Source: Adhaeribacter radiodurans (lineage in GTDB: Bacteria; Bacteroidota; Bacteroidia; Cytophagales; Hymenobacteraceae). Taken from it: a stretch of DNA of 64,000 bases. Each line of letters starts with the position of its first letter. Positions within the stretch are counted from its first letter, which is position 1. The notes under the pieces are model-generated. The model saw only the letters and a program-made list of their open reading frames with translations. It did no database searches and had not been told where the DNA came from. The stretch is taken from assembly GCF_014075995.1 (NCBI RefSeq), contig NZ_CP055153.1, positions 5,890,001-5,954,000 on the forward strand, read 5' to 3'. Shown here piece after piece: positions 26,422 to 34,844 of the stretch. The position numbers and the translations under genes are program-made.

Positions 26422-27204
26422 TTAAGCTTTTATTTTAATTTCTTGAAGAAATTGCTTCCACCTGATAGTTCCTTTAATTTCGGAAGAAGATATATTTACC
26501 TCAGAGCGAAATAAATTAATTCGCTCCCCTTCTAAAGGAAGAAGCTTTACTTCCTTATTTTGTCCTTGATTGTTTAAGTAAATTTTAACCATCTCTTCAA
26601 AAGTCAGCACTTCCGGACCAACCATATCTGGCAACAAACCAGCTGGATTTTCTTTAACCAAAGCTCCTAAACGATCGGCAACTTCCTGAACAGCTACCGA
26701 TTGAAACTGCAAACCCGAAGGAACAACAATGTGGCTTTGGCTTTGCTCCAGCGAGTGAATAATATTTAAAACCAAGTTATGGAATTGAGTAGTCCGGAGA
26801 ATTGAAAACGGAACGCCGCTTTCTTTAATCATTTTTTCTACTTTAAATTTTGCCTGATAATAGGAGTAATCGGTTTTATCTACTCCAACAATAGAGATAA
26901 AAATAAAGTGATTTATCTTACTTCTATTAAGGGCATTCAGAAGGTTATTAGTACCTTCCACATCTACTTTCTGCGGATTTCTGGGATTGCTCGCACAATG
27001 AATTACAATTTCAATATCATTTAACGCCGTCTTTAGATTAGTATTAGCTGCTAAATTACCAGTAATTGTTTGGCATTGCGCCGGTAAACCTGGATTTTCC
27101 TTAGATGTTAAAACATAAATTTGCAAATCTTCATTGTTTAAAAGATACTCTACTACCCTTTTTCCCAGAGTTCCGGTCCCGCCGGTTACTAAAATATTTG
27201 ACAT
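26422..27204 (-). CDS. NAD(P)-binding NmrA/SDR-like oxidoreductase
   Basis: 260 residues beginning MSNILVTGGTGTLGKRVVEYLL, a Rossmann Gly-motif (TGGTGTLG) of atypical SDRs. The rest fits the NmrA/NAD(P)H-binding group: VIHCASNPR, VEGTNNLLNAL, FIFISIVGVDK, YYQAKFKVEKMI (the YxxxK pair) and PFSILRTTQFHNL. Probably a redox sensor or quinone/aldehyde-type reductase; substrate unknown. Converges on recX 35 bases away; upstream is the DUF4230 gene after a 127-base gap. Confidence 0.85.
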   Translation of the reverse strand: MSNILVTGGTGTLGKRVVEYLLNNEDLQIYVLTSKENPGLPAQCQTITGNLAANTNLKTALNDIEIVIHCASNPRNPQKVDVEGTNNLLNALNRSKINHFIFISIVGVDKTDYSYYQAKFKVEKMIKESGVPFSILRTTQFHNLVLNIIHSLEQSQSHIVVPSGLQFQSVAVQEVADRLGALVKENPAGLLPDMVGPEVLTFEEMVKIYLNNQGQNKEVKLLPLEGERINLFRSEVNISSSEIKGTIRWKQFLQEIKIKA

Positions 27205-27331
27205 TTTACTTTTTGTAGGTTTAGTATCTGTAATAACCCTTGAAGAGGTAATTCAGAAGATTATTAAACATTCAGAAAGATTTACATCAGCAATCCCCAT
27301 CTATTTGTATTAGTTTAATTCAACCTTTGTC

Positions 27332-27952
27332 TTAGCGTTTTGGTAAAACGGGCGGTGCTTTGGTAGTATGTTTGTGCTCTAAAATAATTTGTTTACCGGT
27401 TAAGCTTTCCAGTAAAGGCTTCAGAATTTTATCGGCATTTACGGCGGTTTGCTGTAAAATACCTGAGTTTAAAGCTGATTGACGGATGTGTTTTTCAGCA
27501 AATTTATAACCTTCGTCAACTAATTCAGCATCCTGAAAGTAGGTATTCTGCATCGCAAAAACTTTAGATTTATTATGATCTACTTTAAAATAGCAGATTT
27601 GGGGCTCGGGTAATTTTACGGTAATCACCGAATCGTTAGTGAATGTAATATCCTGAGCGGTAACCTGCCGCAAATCGATACAACCCACAGCTTCGCCGGC
27701 TACAATTAACACGCTTTTAGAATTTGGCAGCCACTGCGAAACTTCTTTCTCGTACTCCACTACATCTTTAAAATTATAGCGCACCAGTTCCAGATTACCC
27801 AAATCATCAATCTTTTCCAGAATGGTATTGTGGGTTATTTTTACGGTTGCTTTATCTGTAGAAAAAGACGATCCCAATTTTCGCCAGACGAAAAAGCCGA
27901 TTATTGCTATTAATATCCACGGAATTAACCGTCTAATAATGTAACGGAGCAT
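27332..27952 (-). CDS. DUF4230 membrane-anchored protein
   Basis: 206 residues with one N-terminal transmembrane helix (LIPWILIAIIGFFVWR), then a domain with KITHNTILEKIDDLGNLELVRYNFKDVVEYE and a repeated beta/helix core (SVLIVAGEAVGCIDLRQV, VITVKLPEPQIC), and the signature VDEGYKFAEKHIRQSAL. These match DUF4230, a widespread Bacteroidetes/Firmicutes family of unknown function, probably periplasmic. The Leu/Lys tail KHTTKAPPVLPKR is exposed. Single gene. Confidence 0.8.
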   Translation of the reverse strand: MLRYIIRRLIPWILIAIIGFFVWRKLGSSFSTDKATVKITHNTILEKIDDLGNLELVRYNFKDVVEYEKEVSQWLPNSKSVLIVAGEAVGCIDLRQVTAQDITFTNDSVITVKLPEPQICYFKVDHNKSKVFAMQNTYFQDAELVDEGYKFAEKHIRQSALNSGILQQTAVNADKILKPLLESLTGKQIILEHKHTTKAPPVLPKR

Positions 27953-28144
27953 TAAGAATTATATTTATTAACTAAAGTTTTTGATTTAAACGAACAAAAC
28001 AAGAATAACAGCATTTTAAATCCGGCAGTATTTTTAATACGCTCCAGAATTTACTTTCTTAAAATTACTAATGCAATAAAGCCATAATTGTTTAAAGCAA
28101 TTTTACTTGCCAACTTCAATAAGCTTCTTATGCTATGCTTACTT

Positions 28145-29056
28145 CTAAAAAACTATCCCTAAACGCTGCGCAAAGCCAGCTAAGCCTTGCAAGCCGCCGG
28201 TGTGAATGGCAACGATGGTAGAGCCGGGTTTAAAAAAATCTTGTTGTATTAAATCGTAAATACCGTACAGCATTTTACCGGTATAAACAGGTTCTAATGA
28301 GATGTGGTGCGTTGCTTTAAAAGCTTGCATGAAAGCAATTAACCCGGGTTTTACTTTGGCATACCCACCAAAATGATAATTGGTTTGTAATTGCCAGTTG
28401 TGGTACTCTTGGCCGTTGTATTGTTTAATGAATGCAGCTACATCGTTTGTCAAAAATTCTCCTCCTTTTAGCGCCGGAAAACCTAAAACTTGCGCGTGCC
28501 CGTTCAAGCTAGCAATAATTCCTGCCAATGTGCCCCCGGTACCCGCCGCGCAACAGATGTAATTAAACTGAATAGGAATATCCGCTATAACTTCGGTACA
28601 GCCTTTTACCGCTAGCAAGTTGGTGCCTCCTTCGGGTAAAAAATAAGCGTCTGGGTACTGAATTTCTAAATTTTCCTGAAAAGCTGGATCTTGTTTTTGA
28701 CGGTACGTGGTTCGGTCGAGGTAATGCAATTGCATGCCACAATTTTGGGCAAGCTGTAAGGTTGGATTAAGCGGTTCGTGCGGTTCGCCGCGAATAAAGC
28801 CGATGGTTTTAAAATTGTATTCCTGTCCGGCAGCAGCTACGGCCGCAATGTGGTTAGAGTAAGCGCCGCCAAAAGTAAGTAATGTGTTTTTCTGTTGTTT
28901 TTTGGCCTCAATTAAGTTGTACTTGAGTTTCCGCCACTTATTTCCCGAAATAGCTGAATGCAGCAAATCTTCCCGCTTCAGGTACAAGGTAATCTGCTTC
29001 TCCTGCAAGAGCGTTTCCGAAATAAGTTGGAGGGGGGCAGCGGCGGGCAGTTTCAA
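28145..29056 (-). CDS. PLP-dependent D-cysteine desulfhydrase/ACC deaminase-like enzyme
   Basis: 303 residues of fold-type II PLP enzymes. SGNKWRKLKYNL carries the PLP lysine (about residue 40), GGAYSNHIAA the phosphate-contact Asn/Ser-His, and CCAAGTGGTLAGI the glycine-rich phosphate loop (about 189). D-cysteine desulfhydrase or 1-aminocyclopropane-1-carboxylate deaminase activity is typical, and they cannot be told apart here. The start is TTG 29056, overlapping TAGGTTTG (29054-29061, minus), which may be a promoter box; no in-frame ATG exists in this region, and the N-terminal sequence up to the PLP lysine is needed for the fold, so the start is uncertain but close. Confidence 0.82.
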   Translation of the reverse strand: MKLPAAAPLQLISETLLQEKQITLYLKREDLLHSAISGNKWRKLKYNLIEAKKQQKNTLLTFGGAYSNHIAAVAAAGQEYNFKTIGFIRGEPHEPLNPTLQLAQNCGMQLHYLDRTTYRQKQDPAFQENLEIQYPDAYFLPEGGTNLLAVKGCTEVIADIPIQFNYICCAAGTGGTLAGIIASLNGHAQVLGFPALKGGEFLTNDVAAFIKQYNGQEYHNWQLQTNYHFGGYAKVKPGLIAFMQAFKATHHISLEPVYTGKMLYGIYDLIQQDFFKPGSTIVAIHTGGLQGLAGFAQRLGIVF

Positions 29057-29099
29057 ACCTACTTTTCTAAATACAAAAAAGAAAAAATTTAAAAATAAT

Positions 29100-29147
29100 G
29101 TCCTTCAGCGAGAAACTATCTGGCTAAATAGCTTCTCGCTGAAGGAC
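29100..29147 (-). terminator. long perfect hairpin after the yfhO-like gene
   Basis: Arms 29100-29114 (GTCCTTCAGCGAGAA) and 29133-29147 are perfectly complementary, and inside them CTAT/ATAG extends the stem past one mismatch. On the minus strand the hairpin is followed by a T-rich stretch. It lies 23 bases beyond the stop of the YfhO-like gene. Confidence 0.8.
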
Positions 29148-29169
29148 AAACAAAAAGATTTTTATAAAA

Positions 29170-31674
29170 CTATCTGGCGGATTCTTTTAATTCTTCTTTC
29201 TCTGATTTTACGGCGTAAACAATACCGCCAATTATAATTAAAATCATTAAAATAGAAGAAATAAGCGAACCGGTATTGCCCAAACTGTACGAGGCAGGTT
29301 CAAACTTAAATTCTATGGTGTGCTTACCGGCTGGTACCGGCATGGCCCGCAACACGTAATTGGCCCGGATGTGTTCTACTGGTTTGCCGTCGAGGTACGC
29401 TTGCCATCCTTCGGGGTAATAAATCTCTGAGAAAACGATTAAACCTTCTTGTGCGGCCGAAACGTCATATTTTAAATCGTTGGGTTCGTAGCTGGTGAGT
29501 TTTACCGTAGAACCAGTTGCACTATACTGCGTTTGTTTTACAGGGAACTTAGAAACATCTACCACTGCTTCCGTGGCCGGATCAAAAGCTTTTAAGGCCG
29601 CTAATTCTTCGTCGGGGCTGTTTACTTTGGTAATTTTCTGCACAAACCAGGCATTGCCTAAGGCTTGTGGATTTCGCTGCACAGGTTGCTGCTGGTCGCC
29701 GGTAATAAAGTACCGGGTATTGAGCATATTTAAAACCTTGATGTTGTTTTGGGCAATATGCTGCTCGATAATATCGGCGTAGCGGCGCATTTTAGCCCCG
29801 TGGTAACCCCCAATGGATTTATGGAAGTATGAGGTACGCGCTTCGTTAAACGGATCGCCGAGGTTAAGCACCCGATAACTTAAATCTTTATCCTGCAAAA
29901 TTGATTGATCGGCCGGAGTTGGTTCAAAATGCGTTTCCGTTAAATTCGTTTGAAAGTTATCGTTATTTAAATAACGTTTATCTACGGTCCAGAGGTCGAT
30001 TAAAATTAAAAATGCGATTAGTATAACCGCTGAGGTGACAGCTAATTTATTCCGTAAATAAAAGTACAAGGCTCCTGCAGCTAAGGCAATAAAAATTAGC
30101 GACCGAATTGCATCGCCGCGCATCATACCCGCCCGGTCAGCGCGTACGGCGTTAATGAGCCAGGCTTGTTGCAAGGAGCGTTCGTCATTGGGGTTTGAAA
30201 AACTGCCCATTCCGGCAAACAAAAACACCAGCAAGCAAATACCACCTGTAATAGCCGCTGCGTACAATAACTTTTTCTGGGGTTCTTTAACATCGCCTTT
30301 GTATAAAAAGCGATACAGCGCAAAAATGCCCAATAGCGGCATGGTAATCTGGGCAATTACCAAGGTCATGGATACCGCCCGGAACTTATTATAAGCTGGG
30401 AAGTAATCGAACATAAAATAATTAAACGCCGGAAAGTTTTTGCCCCAGGATAGCAGAATAGATAAAATAGTACCTGCTAATAACCAGTAACGCATGCGTT
30501 TTTCTACGACAAATAATCCTAACACAAATAGAAAGCACACAATGGCACCCACGTAAACCGGACCACTCGTGCCCGGCTGGTCGCCCCAATACAACGGAAA
30601 ACTTTTTAAATATTCTTCTACTTGTACTTCCGGAATACCATTCTGAATCATGGCCTTAGCAGTTTCGGAGTTTTTACTTAACGATCCTACACTGGCCCCG
30701 CCGTAGAAATTAGGTACCAGTAAAGTCATGGTTTCGCCAACTCCGTAGCTCCAGTTAAAAGCGTAATCCCGGTCCAGACCCGTTGATTGTCCAGTGCCGC
30801 TGTTTGGTGCTTTTAGTTCAGATTTACCGCGGATGGAATATTTGGTGTACTCGGCGGTGGTGTACAAGCGACCAAAACTAACTCCGGCCGCAATAATTGC
30901 ACATATTCCCAGAACTACTACTCGCTTCAGAAAATCGGGCAGCCAACCATTTTTTACCGCATCAATTAAATAAACAATTCCAAAAATCAGTACCAGCAAC
31001 AGCAAATAATAGGTTATCTGCATGTGGTTCGAGCGGATGTGCATGGCTAAACCAAAAGTGAACAAAGCTGCACCCAACCACAAACGCCGGTTACCTTTCC
31101 GGAAAGCGTAAAGCAAACCGGCCAGCGCCAGCGGAATGTAAGCAATGGCCAACGATTTGGTATTGTGCCCTGCCGCCAGAATAACCAGGTTATACGAAGT
31201 AAAAGTCATGGCAAACGACCCGGCAATGGCGAGCCATGTACTCATACCCATTACCACAAATAAAATGTAGGCGCAAACCAGCGTTAAAAAAATATTAGCC
31301 GCCACCGCTGGCATGCCCAGGGTAAAGGCATTATGAAAAATATAAGAAAGATCGCCGGGGAAACGGGCGGTAATCAGGTAAGCCGGCATGCCGCTGAACA
31401 TGGAATTTGTCCAGAGCGGTTCCTGGCCGTTGTGTTTGTCGCGGTAATCCTGAATTTCTTTAGAGCCGCCTTTAGATTGCAGAATATCGTTCTGCACCAA
31501 ACTTTTATTTTCGAATAAAATAGGCGCCACATAAGCAGCCGTTAAAGCCAGGAATAATAGCACCGCCAGCACATGCGGCAATACATTTTTTTTAAAATTA
31601 AATGGCTGCCGCGGATTAATGGGGCTTGTAACTAGGGGTTGCTTGGCGTTACTCGAAACGGCTGGATTTTTCAT
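29170..31674 (-). CDS. YfhO-family membrane protein
   Basis: 834 residues. After a short cytoplasmic N-terminus there are about 12 transmembrane segments through residue ~560, then an extracytoplasmic C-terminal part with KHTIEFKFEP and a final membrane helix (ISSILMILIIIGGIVYAV). The characteristic YfhO segment EIYYPEGWQAYLDGKPVEHIRANYVLRAM is present (about 745-775). YfhO members are related to GT-C glycosyltransferases; in Bacillus YfhO is involved in lipoteichoic acid glycosylation, but the role here is unknown. It is in line with DUF4834 and FkbM upstream (64-base gap), so likely cotranscribed. Confidence 0.9.
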   Translation of the reverse strand: MKNPAVSSNAKQPLVTSPINPRQPFNFKKNVLPHVLAVLLFLALTAAYVAPILFENKSLVQNDILQSKGGSKEIQDYRDKHNGQEPLWTNSMFSGMPAYLITARFPGDLSYIFHNAFTLGMPAVAANIFLTLVCAYILFVVMGMSTWLAIAGSFAMTFTSYNLVILAAGHNTKSLAIAYIPLALAGLLYAFRKGNRRLWLGAALFTFGLAMHIRSNHMQITYYLLLLVLIFGIVYLIDAVKNGWLPDFLKRVVVLGICAIIAAGVSFGRLYTTAEYTKYSIRGKSELKAPNSGTGQSTGLDRDYAFNWSYGVGETMTLLVPNFYGGASVGSLSKNSETAKAMIQNGIPEVQVEEYLKSFPLYWGDQPGTSGPVYVGAIVCFLFVLGLFVVEKRMRYWLLAGTILSILLSWGKNFPAFNYFMFDYFPAYNKFRAVSMTLVIAQITMPLLGIFALYRFLYKGDVKEPQKKLLYAAAITGGICLLVFLFAGMGSFSNPNDERSLQQAWLINAVRADRAGMMRGDAIRSLIFIALAAGALYFYLRNKLAVTSAVILIAFLILIDLWTVDKRYLNNDNFQTNLTETHFEPTPADQSILQDKDLSYRVLNLGDPFNEARTSYFHKSIGGYHGAKMRRYADIIEQHIAQNNIKVLNMLNTRYFITGDQQQPVQRNPQALGNAWFVQKITKVNSPDEELAALKAFDPATEAVVDVSKFPVKQTQYSATGSTVKLTSYEPNDLKYDVSAAQEGLIVFSEIYYPEGWQAYLDGKPVEHIRANYVLRAMPVPAGKHTIEFKFEPASYSLGNTGSLISSILMILIIIGGIVYAVKSEKEELKESAR

Positions 31675-31738
31675 TAAGATTACTGGTTTGCAGGCTCAAC
31701 ACCCAACTAAAGTTTTATTCAAAAAGAAAGGTAGGCAA

Positions 31739-32023
31739 TTATTTTACTTCTTCATAGTCTACGTATTCGCCCCCTTTAAATTCTCCCCCACTTGGTTTGG
31801 CTTTGTTTTCGTTGGGTACGTAGTCAATATTTATTTTACCTTCCTGAGCTTGATTTTGCTGTTGAAATGGCCCCTGTTGAAAAGGAGGTTGGCCGAAAGT
31901 ACCGGTAAAACCACCTTTGCGGATGGTGCGCTTCACAAAAACTTGTAATACCCATCGGATAATGTAGGGCATTAAAAGCCGCATTAAAAAAAATGTTATA
32001 ATTAAGATTATGAAAAATTTCAT
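31739..32023 (-). CDS. DUF4834 family protein
   Basis: 94 residues: an N-terminal transmembrane helix (MKFFIILIITFFLMRLLMPYIIRWVL), then a Gln/Pro/Gly-rich cytoplasmic segment with QPPFQQGPFQQQNQAQEG and the conserved C-terminal INIDYVPNENKAK...GEFKGGEYVDYEEVK. That layout is the DUF4834 pattern of Bacteroidetes. Function unknown. Its start overlaps the stop of the FkbM gene by four bases (ATGA), a strong sign of translational coupling; YfhO follows 64 bases on. Confidence 0.85.
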   Translation of the reverse strand: MKFFIILIITFFLMRLLMPYIIRWVLQVFVKRTIRKGGFTGTFGQPPFQQGPFQQQNQAQEGKINIDYVPNENKAKPSGGEFKGGEYVDYEEVK

Positions 32024-32772
32024 GGTGCTAAAGAATGTTTAAAATAAAAATCACCTGGATGGTGCGCCAGCTTTTGCGCATCACCACAGTGGACTAACGT
32101 TTGCGTGGCAGATAAAATATACGGTTGATAGCCTAAATTCTGCAATAAAGTTATTACTCCGGTGCGGTTTTCGGTACCATTTAACTCTGTTTGTATTAAT
32201 GGCTTAAACTTTTGCAAAGTTTCTTGCAGGTGGCTGAAAACCTGATATTCAAATCCTTCTACGTCGCATTTAACAAAATCGAGCCGGTTTAAGTTGCGGA
32301 ACAACTCGTCGGGCACTTTCATTTCTACCTCGTAAAGGCGGGCGTATTTTTCGTCAGCCGAAGAAGTAACTTTGGTCATGCCGTGGTGCAGCAAGCCGTC
32401 GCGCTCGGGCGTTCCCATCTGAATGCGGGTATTTTCGCCGCCCAAAGCGTAGGGTAATAATTCTAAATTTGGCACGCCACTCGCTTTTACGTTGTCGCGC
32501 CAAATTTGCTGGAACATAGGTACTGGTTCAACGGCCAATACTTTGCCCTGCGGTCCCGCCATTTTCGATAAAAAAGTAGAGTAGTAGCCCAGGTTAGCGC
32601 CAATATCGAGGCAATAAAAGCCCGGACGAATTATTTTTTTTAAAAAAAATAATTCCGGGTACTTTTTAGCCAACCATCCTGCACCTACTAACTGCAGGTA
32701 AATTTTACTTACCAGCCGGATATAGCTCTCAAAACCGAGCAGTTTTACTAATAACTTGCGAATTGCTTTCAC
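32020..32772 (-). CDS. FkbM family methyltransferase
   Basis: About 250 residues from GTG 32772 (MKAIRKLLVKLLGFESYI). SAM-binding motif I is YCLDIGANLGYYSTFLSK (about residue 60), followed by VLAVEPVP, LLPYALGG and the FkbM signature LDFVKCDVEGFEYQVFSHL. FkbM enzymes methylate sugars or polyketides. The longest ORF starts 51 bases further upstream at TTG 32821-32823, but that start is inside a 25-bp perfect terminator hairpin, so I moved it. A TACCTTTG box lies only five bases before GTG, which would give a very short or absent leader. Coupled to the DUF4834 gene by a four-base overlap. Confidence 0.78.
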   Translation of the reverse strand: MKAIRKLLVKLLGFESYIRLVSKIYLQLVGAGWLAKKYPELFFLKKIIRPGFYCLDIGANLGYYSTFLSKMAGPQGKVLAVEPVPMFQQIWRDNVKASGVPNLELLPYALGGENTRIQMGTPERDGLLHHGMTKVTSSADEKYARLYEVEMKVPDELFRNLNRLDFVKCDVEGFEYQVFSHLQETLQKFKPLIQTELNGTENRTGVITLLQNLGYQPYILSATQTLVHCGDAQKLAHHPGDFYFKHSLAP

Positions 32773-32777
32773 GCGGG

Positions 32778-32785
32778 CAAAGGTA
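32778..32785 (-). promoter_or_regulatory. -7 box just before the FkbM start
   Basis: TACCTTTG (minus strand) fits TAnnTTTG. It is directly downstream of the terminator of the S41 gene, so transcription of FkbM/DUF4834/YfhO would restart here, with a leaderless or nearly leaderless mRNA. No convincing -33 box is visible. Confidence 0.5.
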
Positions 32786-32796
32786 AAAAGAAAATT

Positions 32797-32853
32797 TAAC
32801 CCCTTACTGGTTACTTCTTCCAAATTCCGGAAGAAGTAACCAGTAAGGGGTTA
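32797..32853 (-). terminator. perfect 25-bp hairpin after the S41 peptidase gene
   Basis: Arms 32797-32821 and 32829-32853 are perfect reverse complements around a seven-base loop. On the minus strand the hairpin is followed by AAATTTTCTTTTT. It lies 31 bases past the stop of the S41 gene and covers the first codons of the longest FkbM ORF. Confidence 0.88.
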
Positions 32854-32883
32854 GAGAAAATTTAAAAAATTAAAATAAAGAAT

Positions 32884-33879
32884 TTAGAATTGATTAAGAG
32901 CGGTTTCCAGTACTAAATCTTTACCGGCGTCGGAGTTAATAACTTTAATGGTGGGCGGAATGCCTTTGCCTTCGTGGTTTATGCCAAGGTTATCTTCTAC
33001 TATTTGGGTGGGCAGCCCGATAAACCAGCCGTTGTTTAACTCTTTAAACATAATCGAAGCCGTGGAGCCACTGGTTGCTTCGCCAATATGGACCACATTT
33101 GGTAAAGATCGGATAGCCATGGTTAGGCGTTCGCCGGCACTAAAGGTATATGAGTCGGTTATTAACACTATTTTGTTGGTATAGGCTCTTTTGCCTTGTA
33201 CGTACCACTTAAACCAGGGAGTAAACGCTTCCGGACCAGCACCATTTTTCGTCTTAGACCGGAAAACATAGGTTTTCTGGTCGGTTAAATATTCTAACCC
33301 CGATAAACCATAGGTAAAATCACCACCTTCGTTGCGCCGTAAATCAATAATTAAACCTTTGTTCTGGGGTAGTTTTTGGGTTAGTAAATCTTTTAACACC
33401 GACCATTCGCCGTAAACCGTTTTAAAATGAATGTAAGCAATATCATTGGCTAATAAACCGTAAAAATATTCTGTATCCTTATCTTTTGATACAAAGAGTT
33501 CTTGCTGAATGTATTGGTTTTGAATTAATTCCGGCTGAAATTTCCCATCATCGGGTTTGTCGTTGCCGTGAAAGGCTGGCCGGTTTTCGGACAGTAACGC
33601 TACGTGGCCGTCTTTTAAAGGCGTTAGTAATTGTAGTAAGGTTTGGTGCAGTACTTCTTTATCGTTGCTACTATTCAGGTTTTGCTTGGCTTGGTTATAT
33701 TGAGCCGACCAGTTTACATTACGAATAGTAAACGAAGGATAATACTCCAGAAAGATGGTGTTTACCTGCTCCAGTACGGCTTCGGCCGAGTCATTTCCTT
33801 GGGGTTCAAAGTATTCTTTTTCACAAGATGTTATTCCGAACGCTACCAGCAGTCCAAAAATAAAACAAATTTTTCGCAT
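32884..33879 (-). CDS. S41 family peptidase, lipoprotein
   Basis: 331 residues. Signal peptide with lipobox ITSC (lipidated Cys about residue 19), so periplasmic face of a membrane. The S41 (C-terminal processing peptidase/tricorn core) fold is seen: YIHFKTVYGEW, LTQKLPQNKGLIIDLRRNEGGD, then TDSYTFSAGERLTMAIRSL, in which SAGE carries the nucleophile Ser, and IGEATSGSTA. The length matches the TSPc-only group without a PDZ domain. Likely cleaves periplasmic or surface proteins; substrate unknown. Its start lies 3 bases after the stop of the upstream outer-membrane protein gene, so the two are one operon. Confidence 0.85.
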   Translation of the reverse strand: MRKICFIFGLLVAFGITSCEKEYFEPQGNDSAEAVLEQVNTIFLEYYPSFTIRNVNWSAQYNQAKQNLNSSNDKEVLHQTLLQLLTPLKDGHVALLSENRPAFHGNDKPDDGKFQPELIQNQYIQQELFVSKDKDTEYFYGLLANDIAYIHFKTVYGEWSVLKDLLTQKLPQNKGLIIDLRRNEGGDFTYGLSGLEYLTDQKTYVFRSKTKNGAGPEAFTPWFKWYVQGKRAYTNKIVLITDSYTFSAGERLTMAIRSLPNVVHIGEATSGSTASIMFKELNNGWFIGLPTQIVEDNLGINHEGKGIPPTIKVINSDAGKDLVLETALNQF

Positions 33880-33882
33880 GAT

Positions 33883-34725
33883 TTATAAAGTGATATTTAG
33901 TCCGATAAGAAAGGCATTGGTTACGGATCGTAGGCTGCTCGGCTGGTCTAACCTTAAAAGTTCTATTTGGTAAGCACCGGTTACCGCGTATTTTGGCGTA
34001 AGTTGGTGTTGCAGATTAGCTCTGAAATTTACTTTTTGAATGGCGCTAATGGTTTGCACCTTACCATCTCCCAGTAAATTTACCAAAGTAGCTAAAGTTT
34101 GATGCGATTGCTGATTTTGAATAAACTCATCGTCGTTAAGGGCGTAAGGCGAGCGGCTGGCCCAATACACCAAGGGAATCTGCACTTGAAAATTTAGTAA
34201 ATTTTTATTTGATAGCAGTCGCTCAACCTGAATATTGGGCCCCAGCGACGACAAAGTAGTATACAGAAAAGCGGTAGAAAGGCCGTAGTTCATAAAAGCG
34301 GCGTTTATCCGGTTTTCCGCCGATAACCCCAACCACAATTGGTTCTTCTTAAACGCGACAATACGGGTAGCATACTGGTAATTTAAGTTCACCGTAAAAG
34401 CTGTGCTCGGTTCGGTCTGGTACACCTGCGAGTCGGAACCATCCGTGAAACTATAAGGAGGTTGGTTATTACTTAAAGCGTAAACCTGACCGCCAAATTC
34501 TACCTGATGCTTATGTTTCTTTTTTCTGACTTGATAATGTACCCCAAGATTAGGTATAGCCGAACCCTTGTAAATACGGTTAGAAAACAGTTGGTCTTGC
34601 CGGCTTTGGTGCCAATACCCGTACGAAACGCCTAATACTTTTTTCGGGGTAAGTTCAGGAGCTTTATCCTGGCAAACGCCCCGGTAGCTGCATAACACCA
34701 GTAATCCAATAAATAAATAGCGCAT
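33883..34725 (-). CDS. predicted outer-membrane beta-barrel, unknown function
   Basis: 280 residues with a signal peptide (MRYLFIGLLVLCSYRGVCQ). The mature part is Tyr/Gln/Asn-rich with alternating strands (KKVLGVSYGYWHQSRQ, HKHQVEFGGQVYAL, TAFTVNLNYQYATRIVAF, NQLWLGLSAENRIN, NLLNFQVQIPLVYWAS) and a closing strand NAFLIGLNITL, typical of an outer-membrane barrel. No family recognised. First gene of a two-gene unit with the S41 peptidase. Its promoter region carries three phased repeats next to the LytTR regulator gene. Confidence 0.6.
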   Translation of the reverse strand: MRYLFIGLLVLCSYRGVCQDKAPELTPKKVLGVSYGYWHQSRQDQLFSNRIYKGSAIPNLGVHYQVRKKKHKHQVEFGGQVYALSNNQPPYSFTDGSDSQVYQTEPSTAFTVNLNYQYATRIVAFKKNQLWLGLSAENRINAAFMNYGLSTAFLYTTLSSLGPNIQVERLLSNKNLLNFQVQIPLVYWASRSPYALNDDEFIQNQQSHQTLATLVNLLGDGKVQTISAIQKVNFRANLQHQLTPKYAVTGAYQIELLRLDQPSSLRSVTNAFLIGLNITL

Positions 34726-34745
34726 GGCTTTTTTGTTTTTTTATG

Positions 34746-34753
34746 CAAAGGTA
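34746..34753 (-). promoter_or_regulatory. -7 box of the outer-membrane protein/S41 operon
   Basis: TACCTTTG on the minus strand, 21 bases from the ATG at 34725, matches TAnnTTTG exactly. No TTTG is found at the usual -33 position, which would fit a promoter needing an activator bound upstream. Confidence 0.6.
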
Positions 34754-34788
34754 TAGCGCCAAGCCAGGCTAAATTTTTAAGAAATACG

Positions 34789-34837
34789 CGAAGTATGAAA
34801 AGCTGCCTGCGAAGTAGGTGAACTTACATCCGAAGTA
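34789..34837 (-). promoter_or_regulatory. three 21-bp-phased TACTTCG direct repeats, candidate LytTR sites
   Basis: Copies at 34831-34837, 34810-34816 and 34789-34795 (minus-strand TACTTCG) are spaced exactly 21 bases apart. They lie 36 or more bases upstream of the -7 box of the outer-membrane protein gene and immediately beyond the stop of the adjacent LytTR gene. Regulators with LytTR domains (ComE, AlgR type) are known to bind short direct repeats spaced by about two helical turns. The assignment to this regulator is inference. Confidence 0.6.
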
Positions 34838-34844
34838 GAAAGAA

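Noticed and set aside
34789-34837. TACTTCG repeats as a CRISPR-like array
   Set aside because: Three 7-bp repeats with 14-bp gaps are far too short for CRISPR; helical phasing suggests regulator sites.
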